Source of the DNA: Streptomyces antnestii
GTDB lineage: Bacteria; Actinomycetota; Actinomycetes; Streptomycetales; Streptomycetaceae
Direction of reading: 5' to 3'
NCBI RefSeq assembly: GCF_004005495.1
Contig: NZ_RZYA01000009.1
Span: 62,001 to 126,000, forward strand
Length of the DNA stretch: 64,000 nucleotides
Below are positions 40,314 to 49,197 of the stretch, piece after piece. Made by a program: the position numbers and the translations under genes. The stretch's first letter is position 1, and every line of letters starts with the position of its first letter. The notes below the pieces were generated by a model. That model did no database searches. It had not been told where the DNA came from and worked only from the letters and a program-made list of their open reading frames with translations.

Positions 40314-41285
40314 TCAGCCGCGCAGGCGGGCCGGCAGCCAGTCGAGCTGTGCGGCCTGGTGGAAGGGGCCGCCGCCCTCGTGGTCGTTGAAGGTGTACAC
40401 CTTGATCGTCTTGTCCTGCCCGGCATAGGAGTTGAACGCCGCGAAGACCGTGGAGGGCGGGCAGGTCTCGTCCTCCAGGGCCACCGAGAAGAGGGCCGGC
40501 GCCGTGCCGCGGGCCGCGAAGTGCACGCCGTCGAAGTAGGAGAGCGTGCGGAAGACCTGATCGTCGGCGCCGATGTGCGCCTTGAGGTAGAGCGCGATCT
40601 CGCGGTACGGGTGGCGCTCGGTGAGGGTGGCGGCGCGCGGGAACTGGCACAGGAACGGCACGTCGGGCGCGATGGCGGCGAGGCCGGGCACGAGGCCGCC
40701 GACCGCGATCGTGATGCCGCCGCCCTGGCTGCCGCCGATCGCGGCGACGCGCGAGGCGTCGACCAGCGGGTGCGAGCGGGCCGCCTCGACGGCGCGCACG
40801 GCGTCGGTGAAGACGCGCCGGTAGTAGTAGTCGTGCGGGTCCTCGATGCCGCGCGTCATGAAGCCGGGGTGCGCGGGCCCGCTGCCGACCGGGTCGGGGG
40901 TGTCGCCCACCCTGCCGCCCGACCCCTGCCCCCGGGTGTCCATCACGAAGTGCGCGAAGCCGGCGGCGGCCCACATCAGGTTCGTGTGGGGCAGGCCGCG
41001 GCCGCCTCCGTAGCCTATGTACTCGACCACGGCGGGCAGGGGCACGGTCGTTCCCGCGGGCAGGACGAGCCAGCCCTTGACCGGCTGCCCGCCGAATCCG
41101 GCGTATGTGACGTCGAGGATGTCGACCGCGGGGAGCGGCACGTCGACCGGAGTGAACGTCGCGTCGAGGTCGTGCTCCCGCGCCTCGGCCAGGGTCTTCT
41201 CCCAGAACGTGTCGAAGTCCTCGGGTGGCGCCAATGTCGGCCGGTAGGTGCGCAGTTCGTCGAGCGGCAGGTCGAAGTGAGGCAC
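40314..41285 (-). CDS. Acetylxylan esterase / cephalosporin-C deacetylase (CE7)
   Basis: 323 residues, normal for carbohydrate esterase family 7 alpha/beta hydrolases. It has the RGQGS motif (about 118), the nucleophile elbow GGSQGGG (about 180-186), the Asp of LEDETCPPS (about 268) and the His of NDHEGGGPFH (about 298). No signal peptide is seen, so it is probably cytosolic and deacetylates imported xylo-oligosaccharides or similar acetyl esters. It is monocistronic and divergent from gnd, with 176 bases between them that include 22-bp repeats. Confidence 0.94.
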   Translation of the reverse strand: MPHFDLPLDELRTYRPTLAPPEDFDTFWEKTLAEAREHDLDATFTPVDVPLPAVDILDVTYAGFGGQPVKGWLVLPAGTTVPLPAVVEYIGYGGGRGLPHTNLMWAAAGFAHFVMDTRGQGSGGRVGDTPDPVGSGPAHPGFMTRGIEDPHDYYYRRVFTDAVRAVEAARSHPLVDASRVAAIGGSQGGGITIAVGGLVPGLAAIAPDVPFLCQFPRAATLTERHPYREIALYLKAHIGADDQVFRTLSYFDGVHFAARGTAPALFSVALEDETCPPSTVFAAFNSYAGQDKTIKVYTFNDHEGGGPFHQAAQLDWLPARLRG

Positions 41286-41360
41286 GGGCGGCTCCTTCGT
41301 ACAGACCCCGGAGAGGCGCGTCGAAACGTCACGCTACGCCTCACCACGCTACAAATGAAC

Positions 41361-41439
41361 AAGAACGACCACTCCTCACCGCAGGAACGACCACTCCTCA
41401 TCTCAGGAACGACCACTCCTCATCTCAGGAACGATCCCC
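41361..41439. repeat. 22-bp tandem repeats upstream of gnd
   Basis: Three 22-bp units at 41361, 41383 and 41405 start AGGAACGACCACTCCTC (first unit AAGAACG...), with a partial fourth unit at 41427. The period is about two helical turns. They lie in the space between the CE7 esterase and gnd, ending 23 bases before the gnd start. Confidence 0.93.
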
Positions 41440-41461
41440 TTCTACTTCAGGAGCGACAGGC

Positions 41462-42901
41462 ATGAGCACTTCAGCCCAGATCGGCGTCACGGGGCTCGCT
41501 GTCATGGGGCGCAACCTCGCCCGCAACTTCGCCAGGAACGGCTACACGGTCGCCCTGCACAACCGCACCGCGTCCCGCACGCACGACCTGGTCGCAAAGT
41601 TCGGCGGCGAGGGCGACTTCGTCCCCACCGAGACCGCCGAGGAGTTCGTCGCCGCGCTCGAACGCCCGCGCCGCCTGGTGATCATGGTCAAGGCCGGTGA
41701 CCCCACGGACGCGGTGATCGAGGAGTTCGCGCCGCTCCTGGAACCCGGCGACATGATCGTCGACGGTGGCAACGCGCACTTCGCCGACACCCGGCGCCGT
41801 GAGCGCGCACTGCGCGAGCGCGGCATCCACTTCGTCGGCACGGGCGTCTCCGGCGGCGAGGAGGGCGCCCTGAACGGGCCGAGCATCATGCCCGGCGGCA
41901 GCGAGGAGTCGTACGCCGCGCTCGGCCCGATGCTGGAGAAGATCTCCGCGAAGGCCAAGGACGGCGCCCCGTGCGTGACGCACGTCGGCCCGGACGGCGC
42001 CGGCCACTTCGTGAAGATGGTCCACAACGGCATCGAGTACGCCGACATGCAGCTCATCGGCGAGGCCTACCAGCTCCTGCGCGACGTGGCGGGCTACTCC
42101 CCCGCGCAGATCGCCGGCATCTTCCGGAAGTGGAACACCGGCCGGCTCGACTCGTATCTGATCGAGATCACGGCCGAGGTCCTGTCGCACGTGGACGCGG
42201 CGACGGGCAAGCCCTTCGTGGACGTGGTCGTCGACGAGGCGGGGCAGAAGGGCACGGGGCGCTGGACCGTGCAGATCGCCCTCGACCTGGGCGTCCCGGT
42301 GTCGGGCATCGCCGAGGCCGTCTTCGCGCGCTCACTGTCCGGGCACGCGGACCTGCGGGCCGCGTCGAAGGACCTGGCGGGCCCGACGCCGACCGCGCTG
42401 AGCGAGCCGGAGGCGGCGGCCTTCGCCGACCGCGTCGAGCAGGCCCTGTACGCGTCGAAGATCGTGTCGTACACGCAGGGTTTCCACGAGATCGCGGCGG
42501 GCAGCGAGGCGTACGGCTGGGACATCGACCTGGGCGCCGTCGCCTCGATCTGGCGCGGCGGATGCATCATCCGGGCCGCGTTCCTCGACCGGATCACCGC
42601 CGCGTACGACGCCCGGCCCGACCTGCCGAGCCTCCTGGCGGACAAGACGTTCGCCGGGGAGATCGGCGCGGCGCAGGACGACTGGCGTGCCGTCCTGGTC
42701 GCCGCGACGGTCGAGGGTGTACCGGCACCGGGCTTCGCCGCGGCACTCGCGTACTACGACGCGCTGCGCGCCGACCGTCTGCCGGCCGCGCTCACGCAGG
42801 GCCAGCGGGACTTCTTCGGGGCGCACACATACCGCCGCACGGACCGCGACGGCGCGTTCCACACGCTGTGGGGCGGCGACCGGTCCGAGGTGCCGGCGTA
42901 G
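41462..42901 (+). CDS. gnd: 6-phosphogluconate dehydrogenase, decarboxylating (NADP+)
   Basis: 479 residues, the long NADP+-dependent form. It begins IGVTGLAVMGRNLARN (GxGxxG-type loop) with NRT after beta-2, and has the catalytic region VSGGEEGALNGPSIMPGG, KMVHNGIEYADMQLIGE and, late, AGIFRKWNTG and ASIWRGGCIIR. It makes ribulose-5-phosphate, CO2 and NADPH in the pentose phosphate pathway. The ATG has AGGAG eight bases upstream. No zwf or other pathway gene is adjacent. The longer frame back to 41225 runs through the 22-bp repeats and is rejected. Confidence 0.96.
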   Translation: MSTSAQIGVTGLAVMGRNLARNFARNGYTVALHNRTASRTHDLVAKFGGEGDFVPTETAEEFVAALERPRRLVIMVKAGDPTDAVIEEFAPLLEPGDMIVDGGNAHFADTRRRERALRERGIHFVGTGVSGGEEGALNGPSIMPGGSEESYAALGPMLEKISAKAKDGAPCVTHVGPDGAGHFVKMVHNGIEYADMQLIGEAYQLLRDVAGYSPAQIAGIFRKWNTGRLDSYLIEITAEVLSHVDAATGKPFVDVVVDEAGQKGTGRWTVQIALDLGVPVSGIAEAVFARSLSGHADLRAASKDLAGPTPTALSEPEAAAFADRVEQALYASKIVSYTQGFHEIAAGSEAYGWDIDLGAVASIWRGGCIIRAAFLDRITAAYDARPDLPSLLADKTFAGEIGAAQDDWRAVLVAATVEGVPAPGFAAALAYYDALRADRLPAALTQGQRDFFGAHTYRRTDRDGAFHTLWGGDRSEVPA

Positions 42902-42989
42902 CGTCCGAAAGGAGTTCTGCCCGTTCGTCGCGTCCCGCGTCTGCCCCCTGCGTCTGTCCCCGCGTCTGTCTCTCGTGTCGGCCCCGCGT

Positions 42990-43184
42990 CTACATGGGTG
43001 ACGGCTGGGGCTCGGGAGGTGCCGGTTCCGGGTCCGGGTTCGGCGGGCCCGGGACCGGCGGCGGCGAGGGCTTCGGAGCGGGGGGCGGCGGCGTCGGGAT
43101 CGGGTCGGGGAACGGCCCGGGGTCGGGGACGTCGGGCCCCGGTGTGGGTGGGGTGGCGGGGTCGGGGGGGAAGGGGTGAGTCAT
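42990..43184 (-). CDS. Small proline-rich protein (64 aa)
   Basis: 64 residues from the ATG at 43184 with GGAGG eight bases upstream. Nearly half the residues are Pro, with Asp/Pro spacing (PGPDVPDPGPFPDPIPTPPPPAPKPSPPP) and no predicted fold, no cysteine and no signal sequence. It is the last gene of a minus-strand run starting at panD. Such peptides are often dismissed as noise, but the ribosome-binding site and matching frame support real translation. Function unknown; it may be a flexible, acidic, extended peptide. Confidence 0.65.
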   Translation of the reverse strand: MTHPFPPDPATPPTPGPDVPDPGPFPDPIPTPPPPAPKPSPPPVPGPPNPDPEPAPPEPQPSPM

Positions 43185-43318
43185 CGGTTCGTTCCTCCAG
43201 AGGGTCGGAGGCCGGCCGCGCTCCGGCGGGGCGTGAACCGGCCCCTGCCACTGTCTACCGGCACGCGTGCCCACGCCCGCCGGGTCCATTCCCCGACCGT
43301 CCCCGACCCGCCCGGCGC

Positions 43319-43774
43319 TCAGCCCTCGATACGGGTGAGGCGTACGACGGGAATGTCCCGCTCGGTCGTCTTCTGGTACCCCTCGTACGGGGCGAAGAGC
43401 TCCACCAGATGGGGCCACACCCTGGCCTTCTCCTGCGGCGACAGGGTCTCGGCGCGGGCGGCGAACCGCTCCGTCCCGACGCGCAGCCGGACCTCCGGGT
43501 CGGCCTGGATGTTCAGGTACCACTGGGGGTGCCGGTCGGAGCCGCCGTACGAGGCGACGATCAGGTAGTCGTCGCCGTCGCGGTCGTAGATCAGGACGGT
43601 GCGCCGCCACTGGCCCGTGCGGCGCCCCCGGTAGTCGAGCAGCAGACAGGGCGCGCCCTGCATGGTGGTGCCCTCGGTGCCGCCGGACTCCTCGTAGAGG
43701 CGGGCCTGGTCGGCCACCCAGCTCGTGGGGCTGATCACGGTGCCGGTGCCGGTGCCGTTGTCGTCCTGGGCCAT
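43319..43774 (-). CDS. Nitroreductase/deazaflavin (F420)-dependent oxidoreductase, Ddn family
   Basis: 151 residues of the Ddn (DUF385) family, split-beta-barrel F420-dependent reductases. Family segments are GAPCLLLDYRGRRTGQWRRTVL, YLIVASYGGSDRHPQWYLNI and EVRLRVGTERFAARA, giving the F420-binding surface. It reduces quinones or nitro compounds with F420H2. It fits an actinomycete host that makes F420. GAGGAG precedes the ATG at 43774. It lies 39 bases after the racemase-family gene in a tight minus-strand run. Confidence 0.92.
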   Translation of the reverse strand: MAQDDNGTGTGTVISPTSWVADQARLYEESGGTEGTTMQGAPCLLLDYRGRRTGQWRRTVLIYDRDGDDYLIVASYGGSDRHPQWYLNIQADPEVRLRVGTERFAARAETLSPQEKARVWPHLVELFAPYEGYQKTTERDIPVVRLTRIEG

Positions 43775-43813
43775 CTCGCTCTCCTCGCTCCCTCGGTCAC
43801 GCGGTTCGCCGGA

Positions 43814-44464
43814 TCAACTCGACTCAGCGTAGGCCGTGTTGCGAACCGCCGCCCGCAGACCGGGGCGGGGGCTGGAGAGTACGGGGACGTGCGTGGTGGT
43901 CCGTTCGGCGGCGGGCGCCATGGACGCCTGGGCGAGCACGACGGCGTCGACGCCGTCCAGGGCGTCCACCGCGGTGGCCACCAGGTCCGCGCTGCCGTCG
44001 AGGTCACCGGCCTGGAAGCGGTCCCAGGCACCCTCGACGAACAGGGTGGTCACCTCGACCGGCCGGCCGGCGCGGGCCGCCTCCTCCTCGACGAGGGCGA
44101 CGGTGGGCGCCAGGGTGCTGGCCACGGTGGCGACCACGGCCACGTTCCGCCCTGCGGCGACGGCGGCGGCGGCCATGGGCCGGTCCACGCGCAGGACGGG
44201 GACGCCGACGGCGGCGGACTGCGCCTCGGCGACGGCGCCGATGGTCGAGCAGGTGCAGAGAACGGAGCCCGCCCCTTCGGCCGCCGCGGCGGCGAGGTGG
44301 GCACGCACGTCTTCGGTGACGGCGTCGGGCCCCTCGGCCCGCGCCCGTTCGAGGAGGCCCTCGTCCACGAAGTGGCGCAGGACGAGCCCGGGGTGGTCGG
44401 TGTCCCGCAGCGCGTCGAAGACGGGAATGTGGGCCGGGGAGGTGTGCAGCAACGCGAGTGTCAT
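43814..44464 (-). CDS. Asp/Glu/hydantoin racemase family protein
   Basis: 216 residues. The first catalytic-Cys region is visible (VLCTCSTIG, C70/C72), with the family start ALLHTSPAHIPVFDAL. The second Cys position reads VVLAQASMAP, with Gln where proton-exchanging racemases have Cys. A one-base or isomerase/decarboxylase-type chemistry is therefore more likely than true racemisation. It starts five bases after the acetyltransferase stop, so the two are co-transcribed. The substrate is unknown. Confidence 0.88.
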   Translation of the reverse strand: MTLALLHTSPAHIPVFDALRDTDHPGLVLRHFVDEGLLERARAEGPDAVTEDVRAHLAAAAAEGAGSVLCTCSTIGAVAEAQSAAVGVPVLRVDRPMAAAAVAAGRNVAVVATVASTLAPTVALVEEEAARAGRPVEVTTLFVEGAWDRFQAGDLDGSADLVATAVDALDGVDAVVLAQASMAPAAERTTTHVPVLSSPRPGLRAAVRNTAYAESS

Positions 44465-44468
44465 GCGG

Positions 44469-44825
44469 TCACCACTTGGCCGGGTCGGCGGCGAGCGCCA
44501 GCTTCGCGGCCTTCATCAGCTCGGGCGAGGCGACGGGCGCCTCGCCCGGGTGCCGTGCGGCCCACTTCGAGACGAACGGGCACAGGGGTGCTACGGCGAC
44601 GCCCTCGCGGGCCGCCATGGCGTACAGCTCGCGGGCCAGAGACCCCGCGATGCCCCGGCCCTCGTTCTCGGGCTCCACGATGGTGTGCACCGGCACGAGG
44701 GCGGCCTCGGGCGCGTCGAGGACGAAGTACTGGACGTATCCGAGGGCGGCCCCTTCGGGCTCACCCGCCGCGTGGGCCACGAGGAGGCCCTTGTCACGCT
44801 CGTCGCGGATCTCGATGTCACTCAT
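44469..44825 (-). CDS. GNAT-fold N-acetyltransferase
   Basis: 118 residues from the ATG at 44825 with GAGGAG upstream. It has VPVHTIVEPENEGRGIAGSLARELY, the acetyl-CoA loop (EGRGIAGSLA), and ends in CPFVSKWAARHP, typical of the short 'YjdJ/NAT1' type that may act on free amines. It is downstream of panD (28 bases) and upstream of the racemase-family gene (4 bases). Given panD, the substrate could be beta-alanine or aspartate-related, but the sequence does not show it. Confidence 0.9.
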   Translation of the reverse strand: MSDIEIRDERDKGLLVAHAAGEPEGAALGYVQYFVLDAPEAALVPVHTIVEPENEGRGIAGSLARELYAMAAREGVAVAPLCPFVSKWAARHPGEAPVASPELMKAAKLALAADPAKW

Positions 44826-44853
44826 GGGCTCTCCTCGTGTCTGCGCGGGACGG

Positions 44854-45282
44854 TCAGACGGCGCCGGCCGCGACCGCCTGGGGGCTGCGCTCCGCGTCCC
44901 CGCCCGGCACGGGCTCGGACGGGTCGGCGCCCAGGGCCACGATCCTGTTCTCCCGGTCCACGTGCACGACCTTGGGCTCCAGGACACGCGCCTCGGCGTC
45001 GTCGACCTGAGCGTAACTGATGATGATCACCAGGTCACCGGGGTGCACGAGATGGGCGGCCGCACCGTTGATCCCGATGACACCGCTCCCCCGCTCCCCC
45101 TCGATGACGTACGTCTCCAGACGGGCGCCGTTGTCGATGTCGACGATGTGGACGAGCTCACCGGGCAGCAGATCGGCGGCGTCCAGCAGATCACGATCGA
45201 TGGTGACGGACCCGACGTAGTGCAGGTCGGCCTGGGTCACGGTGGCACGGTGGATCTTGGATTTGAACATTGTACGAAACAC
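44854..45282 (-). CDS. panD: Aspartate 1-decarboxylase
   Basis: 142 residues from the GTG at 45282, preferred because GGGAG lies seven bases before it. The ATG at 45270 lies too far from that site, and the MFRTM start gives the usual G24-S25 numbering. It has the self-cleavage site HYVGSVTID, R54-type and Y58-type residues in RLETYVIEG and the GINGAAAHLV region, and ends with a streptomycete-type tail. The proenzyme cleaves itself to make a pyruvoyl group and then converts L-aspartate to beta-alanine for pantothenate/CoA. panB/panC are not nearby. It heads the 45.3-43.0 kb run. Confidence 0.96.
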   Translation of the reverse strand: MFRTMFKSKIHRATVTQADLHYVGSVTIDRDLLDAADLLPGELVHIVDIDNGARLETYVIEGERGSGVIGINGAAAHLVHPGDLVIIISYAQVDDAEARVLEPKVVHVDRENRIVALGADPSEPVPGGDAERSPQAVAAGAV

Positions 45283-45498
45283 GGAGAAACTCCCGATTCT
45301 TCTGCTCCCTGCCTGCTTTTTTGCAGGTCAAGGGCGTTCTCCGGAGACTACAACGCTTCGCATCTTCGGTCAGCTGTCCCCGGGTGTTTCAGGACTCACA
45401 CCGACCCATTGCCGAGTTTCCTGATGCCATGCCAGAGACAGGCCAATTCCCACCTGTACACGGCCCTCCCTGACGACGACCGTCCGTGCGGTCGCCGA

Positions 45499-46473
45499 TC
45501 AGGGCAGCGTCCACAACCGGACCGTGACGAGGTAGAAGACGACAGCCCAGAAGGCCATCACCACAGCGACGACACCGAGGCCACGGAGGTTGGTTCTTGC
45601 CGCCGGTTCGTTCGGGGGTGGCCGCAGCCATCGCCCGAGCAGCGGGTTCACGTAGTACGGCATGGTCAGGAAACTCATGATGAGACTCGACAGCAGGTTG
45701 CCCACGAGCAGGCCGATCCAGAGCGGCATGTGCAACGGGGACAGGGCGAGCGTCAGCAGCACGACAGTCGGGTACAGGCCGACCCAGATGGCGAGGGAGG
45801 TCCTGGTCTCGGAGGGCGGCGGCGGCGCCTCCTTGCCGTTGCCTTCGAAGGCGAACCAGCTGCCGAACGAGTTGTCGATCGTGTGCAGCTTGAAGTCGCT
45901 GAACTTCTCGCCCTCGGCCAGGATTTCCTGCCGTTGGGGCGACGTCAGCCAGGCGTCGAGGTGCTCGGCGGTGTCGTAGCGGTACAGCGTGGTCCATTCC
46001 TCCTGGAGCCCCTCGATGGGGCGGAAGAGCTCGGTCCCGCGAAACCCCTCGAACTTGCTCTCCTCCTGAACCATGTGGTGCTGCCAGGCGAGGAAGTCGT
46101 CGACCTGGTTCGGGTGGACGCGGTGGGTGACCACCACGGTGACCAGCGGATCCAGTGACTGGGTGCCGCTGCTGACCACCTGCTGGGTCGCCGGACCGTC
46201 GAAGTACTTGGCGCCGACGTCGAGATACGTCTGCCTGGTCCCGCTGTTGATCCACGCCTGCAGATGCGCCACCGAGTCGAACCGGTACACGACGACCCAG
46301 TCGGGTTGCAGCGGTGTCGGCCGGGAGATCTCGGCGCCGAGGAAACCCGGGTAGTAGGCGGCCGCGGCGTTGAGGTCCTCCTGCCACGACTCGAACTCCC
46401 GGTCCATCCCGGGCAGGACCTTCTGGCCGATGATCGCCGTCGCCGCGGCGGCTACGTTCTTTCCGGTGTTCAT
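45499..46473 (-). CDS. Double antibiotic-biosynthesis-monooxygenase (ABM)-domain membrane protein
   Basis: 324 residues. Two ABM-type ferredoxin-like repeats are seen: about 12-100 (GQKVLPGMDREFESWQEDLN, WVVVYRFDSVAHLQAWI) and about 108-205 (THRVHPNQVDDFLAWQHHMV, WTTLYRYDTAEHLDAWL). Three membrane segments follow (about 228-250, 252-275 and 298-322). ABM proteins handle cofactor-free or haem-related oxidations, and double-ABM proteins with a membrane tail are rare knowledge-wise. The gene starts seven bases after the molybdenum hydroxylase stop, so the three genes form one unit. Function is unknown; a membrane-bound partner of the hydroxylase is inferred. Confidence 0.85.
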   Translation of the reverse strand: MNTGKNVAAAATAIIGQKVLPGMDREFESWQEDLNAAAAYYPGFLGAEISRPTPLQPDWVVVYRFDSVAHLQAWINSGTRQTYLDVGAKYFDGPATQQVVSSGTQSLDPLVTVVVTHRVHPNQVDDFLAWQHHMVQEESKFEGFRGTELFRPIEGLQEEWTTLYRYDTAEHLDAWLTSPQRQEILAEGEKFSDFKLHTIDNSFGSWFAFEGNGKEAPPPPSETRTSLAIWVGLYPTVVLLTLALSPLHMPLWIGLLVGNLLSSLIMSFLTMPYYVNPLLGRWLRPPPNEPAARTNLRGLGVVAVVMAFWAVVFYLVTVRLWTLP

Positions 46474-46479
46474 GGTGGC

Positions 46480-49197
46480 TCAACCCGCCGACACCGACTG
46501 CTCCGCGGGGAGTCGGCCGTAAATGCGTTCCGGAGTCAGCGGCAGTGCGCGGTAGCGGACGCCCGTGGCGTCATGCACCGCGTTCGCGAGTGCGGGAGCC
46601 ACCGGGTTGATGCAGCACTCCGCCATCCCCTTCGCCCGCATGGGCCCCACCGAATCCGCCGAGTCCACCAGGAGGACCTCGGTACGGGGGATGTCGGCGT
46701 AGGCGGGGATGCGGTAGTTCCGGAGGTTCGGATTGACCATGACGCCGTTGTCGTCGACGTGATGGTTCTCGGTCAGCGCGAAGCCGATTCCCTGGGCGAC
46801 ACCGCCCTCAATCTGTCCCCGGACCTGCACCGGGTTGATGATTACCCCGGCGTCCGCGGCCTGCACGCTGTACAGGATCCGTATCTCACCCGTCACGCGG
46901 TGCACGGCGACCCGGAACCCCTGCGTGTTCGAGGTGACGCTCCGGGGCGAGCCGTATGCCTTGCGTGCGGCGGTGAAACGGATTCCACGCGTCCGGGCCA
47001 GCGCGACAAGTTCGGCCAGCGACACCCGCCGGTCGCCGCAGACGACACCGTCGTCGTCCATCGTGCACATCACGACATGGACGCCGGTGTGCGCCGCGGC
47101 GAAGTGCAGGATGCGGTCGCGCACGGCATTGGCCGCCCGCAGGACCGCGTTGCCCGCCACGAAGAGACCCGCACTCGCGAAGGCACCGGTGTCGAATCCC
47201 GTGCGGTCGGTGTCGGACTGCACCAGACGGATCCGCGACGGCGTCGTGCCCAGCTGGTTGGCCGCGATCTGGACATGGGCCGTGGAGGTTCCCTCCCCGA
47301 ACTCGGCGGTCCCGACGGCCAGTTCATAGATGAGATCGTCGCCCAGGGTGACCCAGGCCTCGGAGAGGTGTTCCGTCGGGGGCGCGGTCTCGTGCAGGGA
47401 ACTCGCCACGCCGGTTCCGACGAACCACTCCGGGCCGGGAGGCGGCCGGTCGGCCGTACGGGCCAGTGCGTCGCCCACCAGGTCGATGCACTTGGCGAGT
47501 CCGTCCTCGGTGAAGATCACGTCGTCGGGGCCGTCGTGCATCGCGACCAGGGGCTCACCCGGCCGAACGATGTTGCGCCGGCGCAGTTCCAGCGGGTCGA
47601 GGTGAAGGGCGCGGGCCAGTTCGTCCATCGCCGACTCCACGGCGAACGCCGGCTGCGTCATCCCGTAACCTCGCAGCGCCCCGCTCGGCACGGTGTTCGT
47701 GTAGACGGAGTACGCGTCGTACTTCTTGTTGGGGCAGCGGTAGATCATGACGGCGGCTCCGCCCGCGTACAGCGTTTCGCCGCCGTGGTTCCCGTAGGCG
47801 CCGGTGTTCGACACGTTGCGTACCTGGAAGGCGGTGAGCGTTCCGTCGGCCTTCGCGCCGAGTTTGACCGTCAGGGTCATCGGATGCCGCGGCGAGGCCG
47901 TGGTGAACTCCTCCTCACGGGTGTACTCGAGACAGCTGGGCCGACCGGTGTCCAGGGTGGCGAGCGCGACCAGGTCCTCCGCGATCACCTCCTGCTTGCC
48001 GCCGAATCCGCCGCCCACGCGTTTGCAGAACACCCTCAGCTGGTCCGGGCGCAGCGCGAACAGGTGCTGCAGCTTGACCTTCGCGATCGACGGTGACTGC
48101 GAACTGGTGCGGACGTTCAGCCGGCCGTCCTCCATCCAGGCGATCGAGCCGTGAGTCTCCAGATGCGCGTGCTGCACCCGCGGTGAGAAGTACGTGCCTT
48201 CGTGGATCACGTCGGCCGCGGCGAATCCGGCGTCGACCTCGCCGATGTGCGAGTGGAGTTCGACGAGGATGTTGTGGACGGGGTCGCGGACGAACGGATC
48301 GTCGGAGCCGTGCAGCTGGGGTGCGCCGTCGGCCATCGCCGCGTCGGGGTCGAACACCGCCGGCAGCACCTCGTACTCGACCACGAGACGCCGGCAGCCC
48401 TCCTCGGCCGCCCCGACCGTGTCGGCCAGGACCGCGGCGACACGCTGGCCGGCGAAGCGGACCGTGTCATCGAGGACGTAGGTGTCGTCCGGGTCGACCA
48501 GGTGGTCGGTGTGGATCGCCGTGCTGAAGCGTCTGCGGGGGACGTCTTCCCAGGTGTAGACCCGGTGCACGCCGGGCACCGCGAGGGCGGCGCTCTTGTC
48601 GATCGAGAGGATCCGGGCGCGCGCGTGGGGTGAGTGCAGCACCTTGAGGTGCAGCATGCCGTCGATCCGCGTGTCCATGGTGAACTCGGCGTGACCCGTC
48701 ACCACGTCGTGGCCGGCGGGCGCGCCGACGCTCGTCCCGACGGCCTTGCCCGGCGCTGCCGTCTCCACCGCGCTGACGCCCTTCACGGCGTCCTCGATCG
48801 CCCGGTATCCGGTGCAGCGGCAGAGGTTGCCCTTCAACGCCCGTGGCAGATCCGCCTTCTGATCCTCGGTGAAGGTCGCCGACGTCATGATCATCCCTGC
48901 GGTGCAGAAACCGCACTGGAAGCCAGGGGCGTCCTCGAACTGCCGCTGCATCGGATGCAGGGCGCCGGGCCGTCCAAGGCCCTCGATCGTCGTCACCTCG
49001 CGGCCGTCCGCGCGGAACGCCGGGGTGATGCAGCTGTGTACCGGTGCGCCGTCCAGCCACACCGTGCAGGCGCCGCAGTCGCCCGCGTCGCACCCCTTCT
49101 TGACGCCGAAGTGGCCGAGTTCGCGCAGGAAGGTGCGCAGGCACTGGCCGGGGGCCGGCTCCCGGTCGAATTCTTTGCCGTTCACGAGGTAGCTCAT
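46480..49197 (-). CDS. Fused [2Fe-2S]/molybdopterin subunit of a xanthine-dehydrogenase/aldehyde-oxidase-type hydroxylase
   Basis: 905 residues. The N-terminus is a plant-type ferredoxin domain with C36, C41, C44 and C56, then the second cluster domain with C95, C98, C126 and C128. A long molybdopterin-binding domain (about 170-895) has VGGGFGGKQ, GRPSCLEYTREEEF, GALRGYGMTQPAFAVE and the catalytic Glu in AKGMAECC near residue 869. It hydroxylates an aldehyde or aromatic substrate with water oxygen. The FAD subunit gene is directly upstream with an ATGA overlap (49197/49194). No XdhC-type maturation gene is nearby. The substrate cannot be told. Confidence 0.94.
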   Translation of the reverse strand: MSYLVNGKEFDREPAPGQCLRTFLRELGHFGVKKGCDAGDCGACTVWLDGAPVHSCITPAFRADGREVTTIEGLGRPGALHPMQRQFEDAPGFQCGFCTAGMIMTSATFTEDQKADLPRALKGNLCRCTGYRAIEDAVKGVSAVETAAPGKAVGTSVGAPAGHDVVTGHAEFTMDTRIDGMLHLKVLHSPHARARILSIDKSAALAVPGVHRVYTWEDVPRRRFSTAIHTDHLVDPDDTYVLDDTVRFAGQRVAAVLADTVGAAEEGCRRLVVEYEVLPAVFDPDAAMADGAPQLHGSDDPFVRDPVHNILVELHSHIGEVDAGFAAADVIHEGTYFSPRVQHAHLETHGSIAWMEDGRLNVRTSSQSPSIAKVKLQHLFALRPDQLRVFCKRVGGGFGGKQEVIAEDLVALATLDTGRPSCLEYTREEEFTTASPRHPMTLTVKLGAKADGTLTAFQVRNVSNTGAYGNHGGETLYAGGAAVMIYRCPNKKYDAYSVYTNTVPSGALRGYGMTQPAFAVESAMDELARALHLDPLELRRRNIVRPGEPLVAMHDGPDDVIFTEDGLAKCIDLVGDALARTADRPPPGPEWFVGTGVASSLHETAPPTEHLSEAWVTLGDDLIYELAVGTAEFGEGTSTAHVQIAANQLGTTPSRIRLVQSDTDRTGFDTGAFASAGLFVAGNAVLRAANAVRDRILHFAAAHTGVHVVMCTMDDDGVVCGDRRVSLAELVALARTRGIRFTAARKAYGSPRSVTSNTQGFRVAVHRVTGEIRILYSVQAADAGVIINPVQVRGQIEGGVAQGIGFALTENHHVDDNGVMVNPNLRNYRIPAYADIPRTEVLLVDSADSVGPMRAKGMAECCINPVAPALANAVHDATGVRYRALPLTPERIYGRLPAEQSVSAG

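Noticed and set aside
45270..45282. Internal ATG as panD start
   Set aside because: The ribosome-binding site is 19 bases away from it but seven from the GTG at 45282, and the GTG start gives the usual Gly24-Ser25 cleavage numbering.
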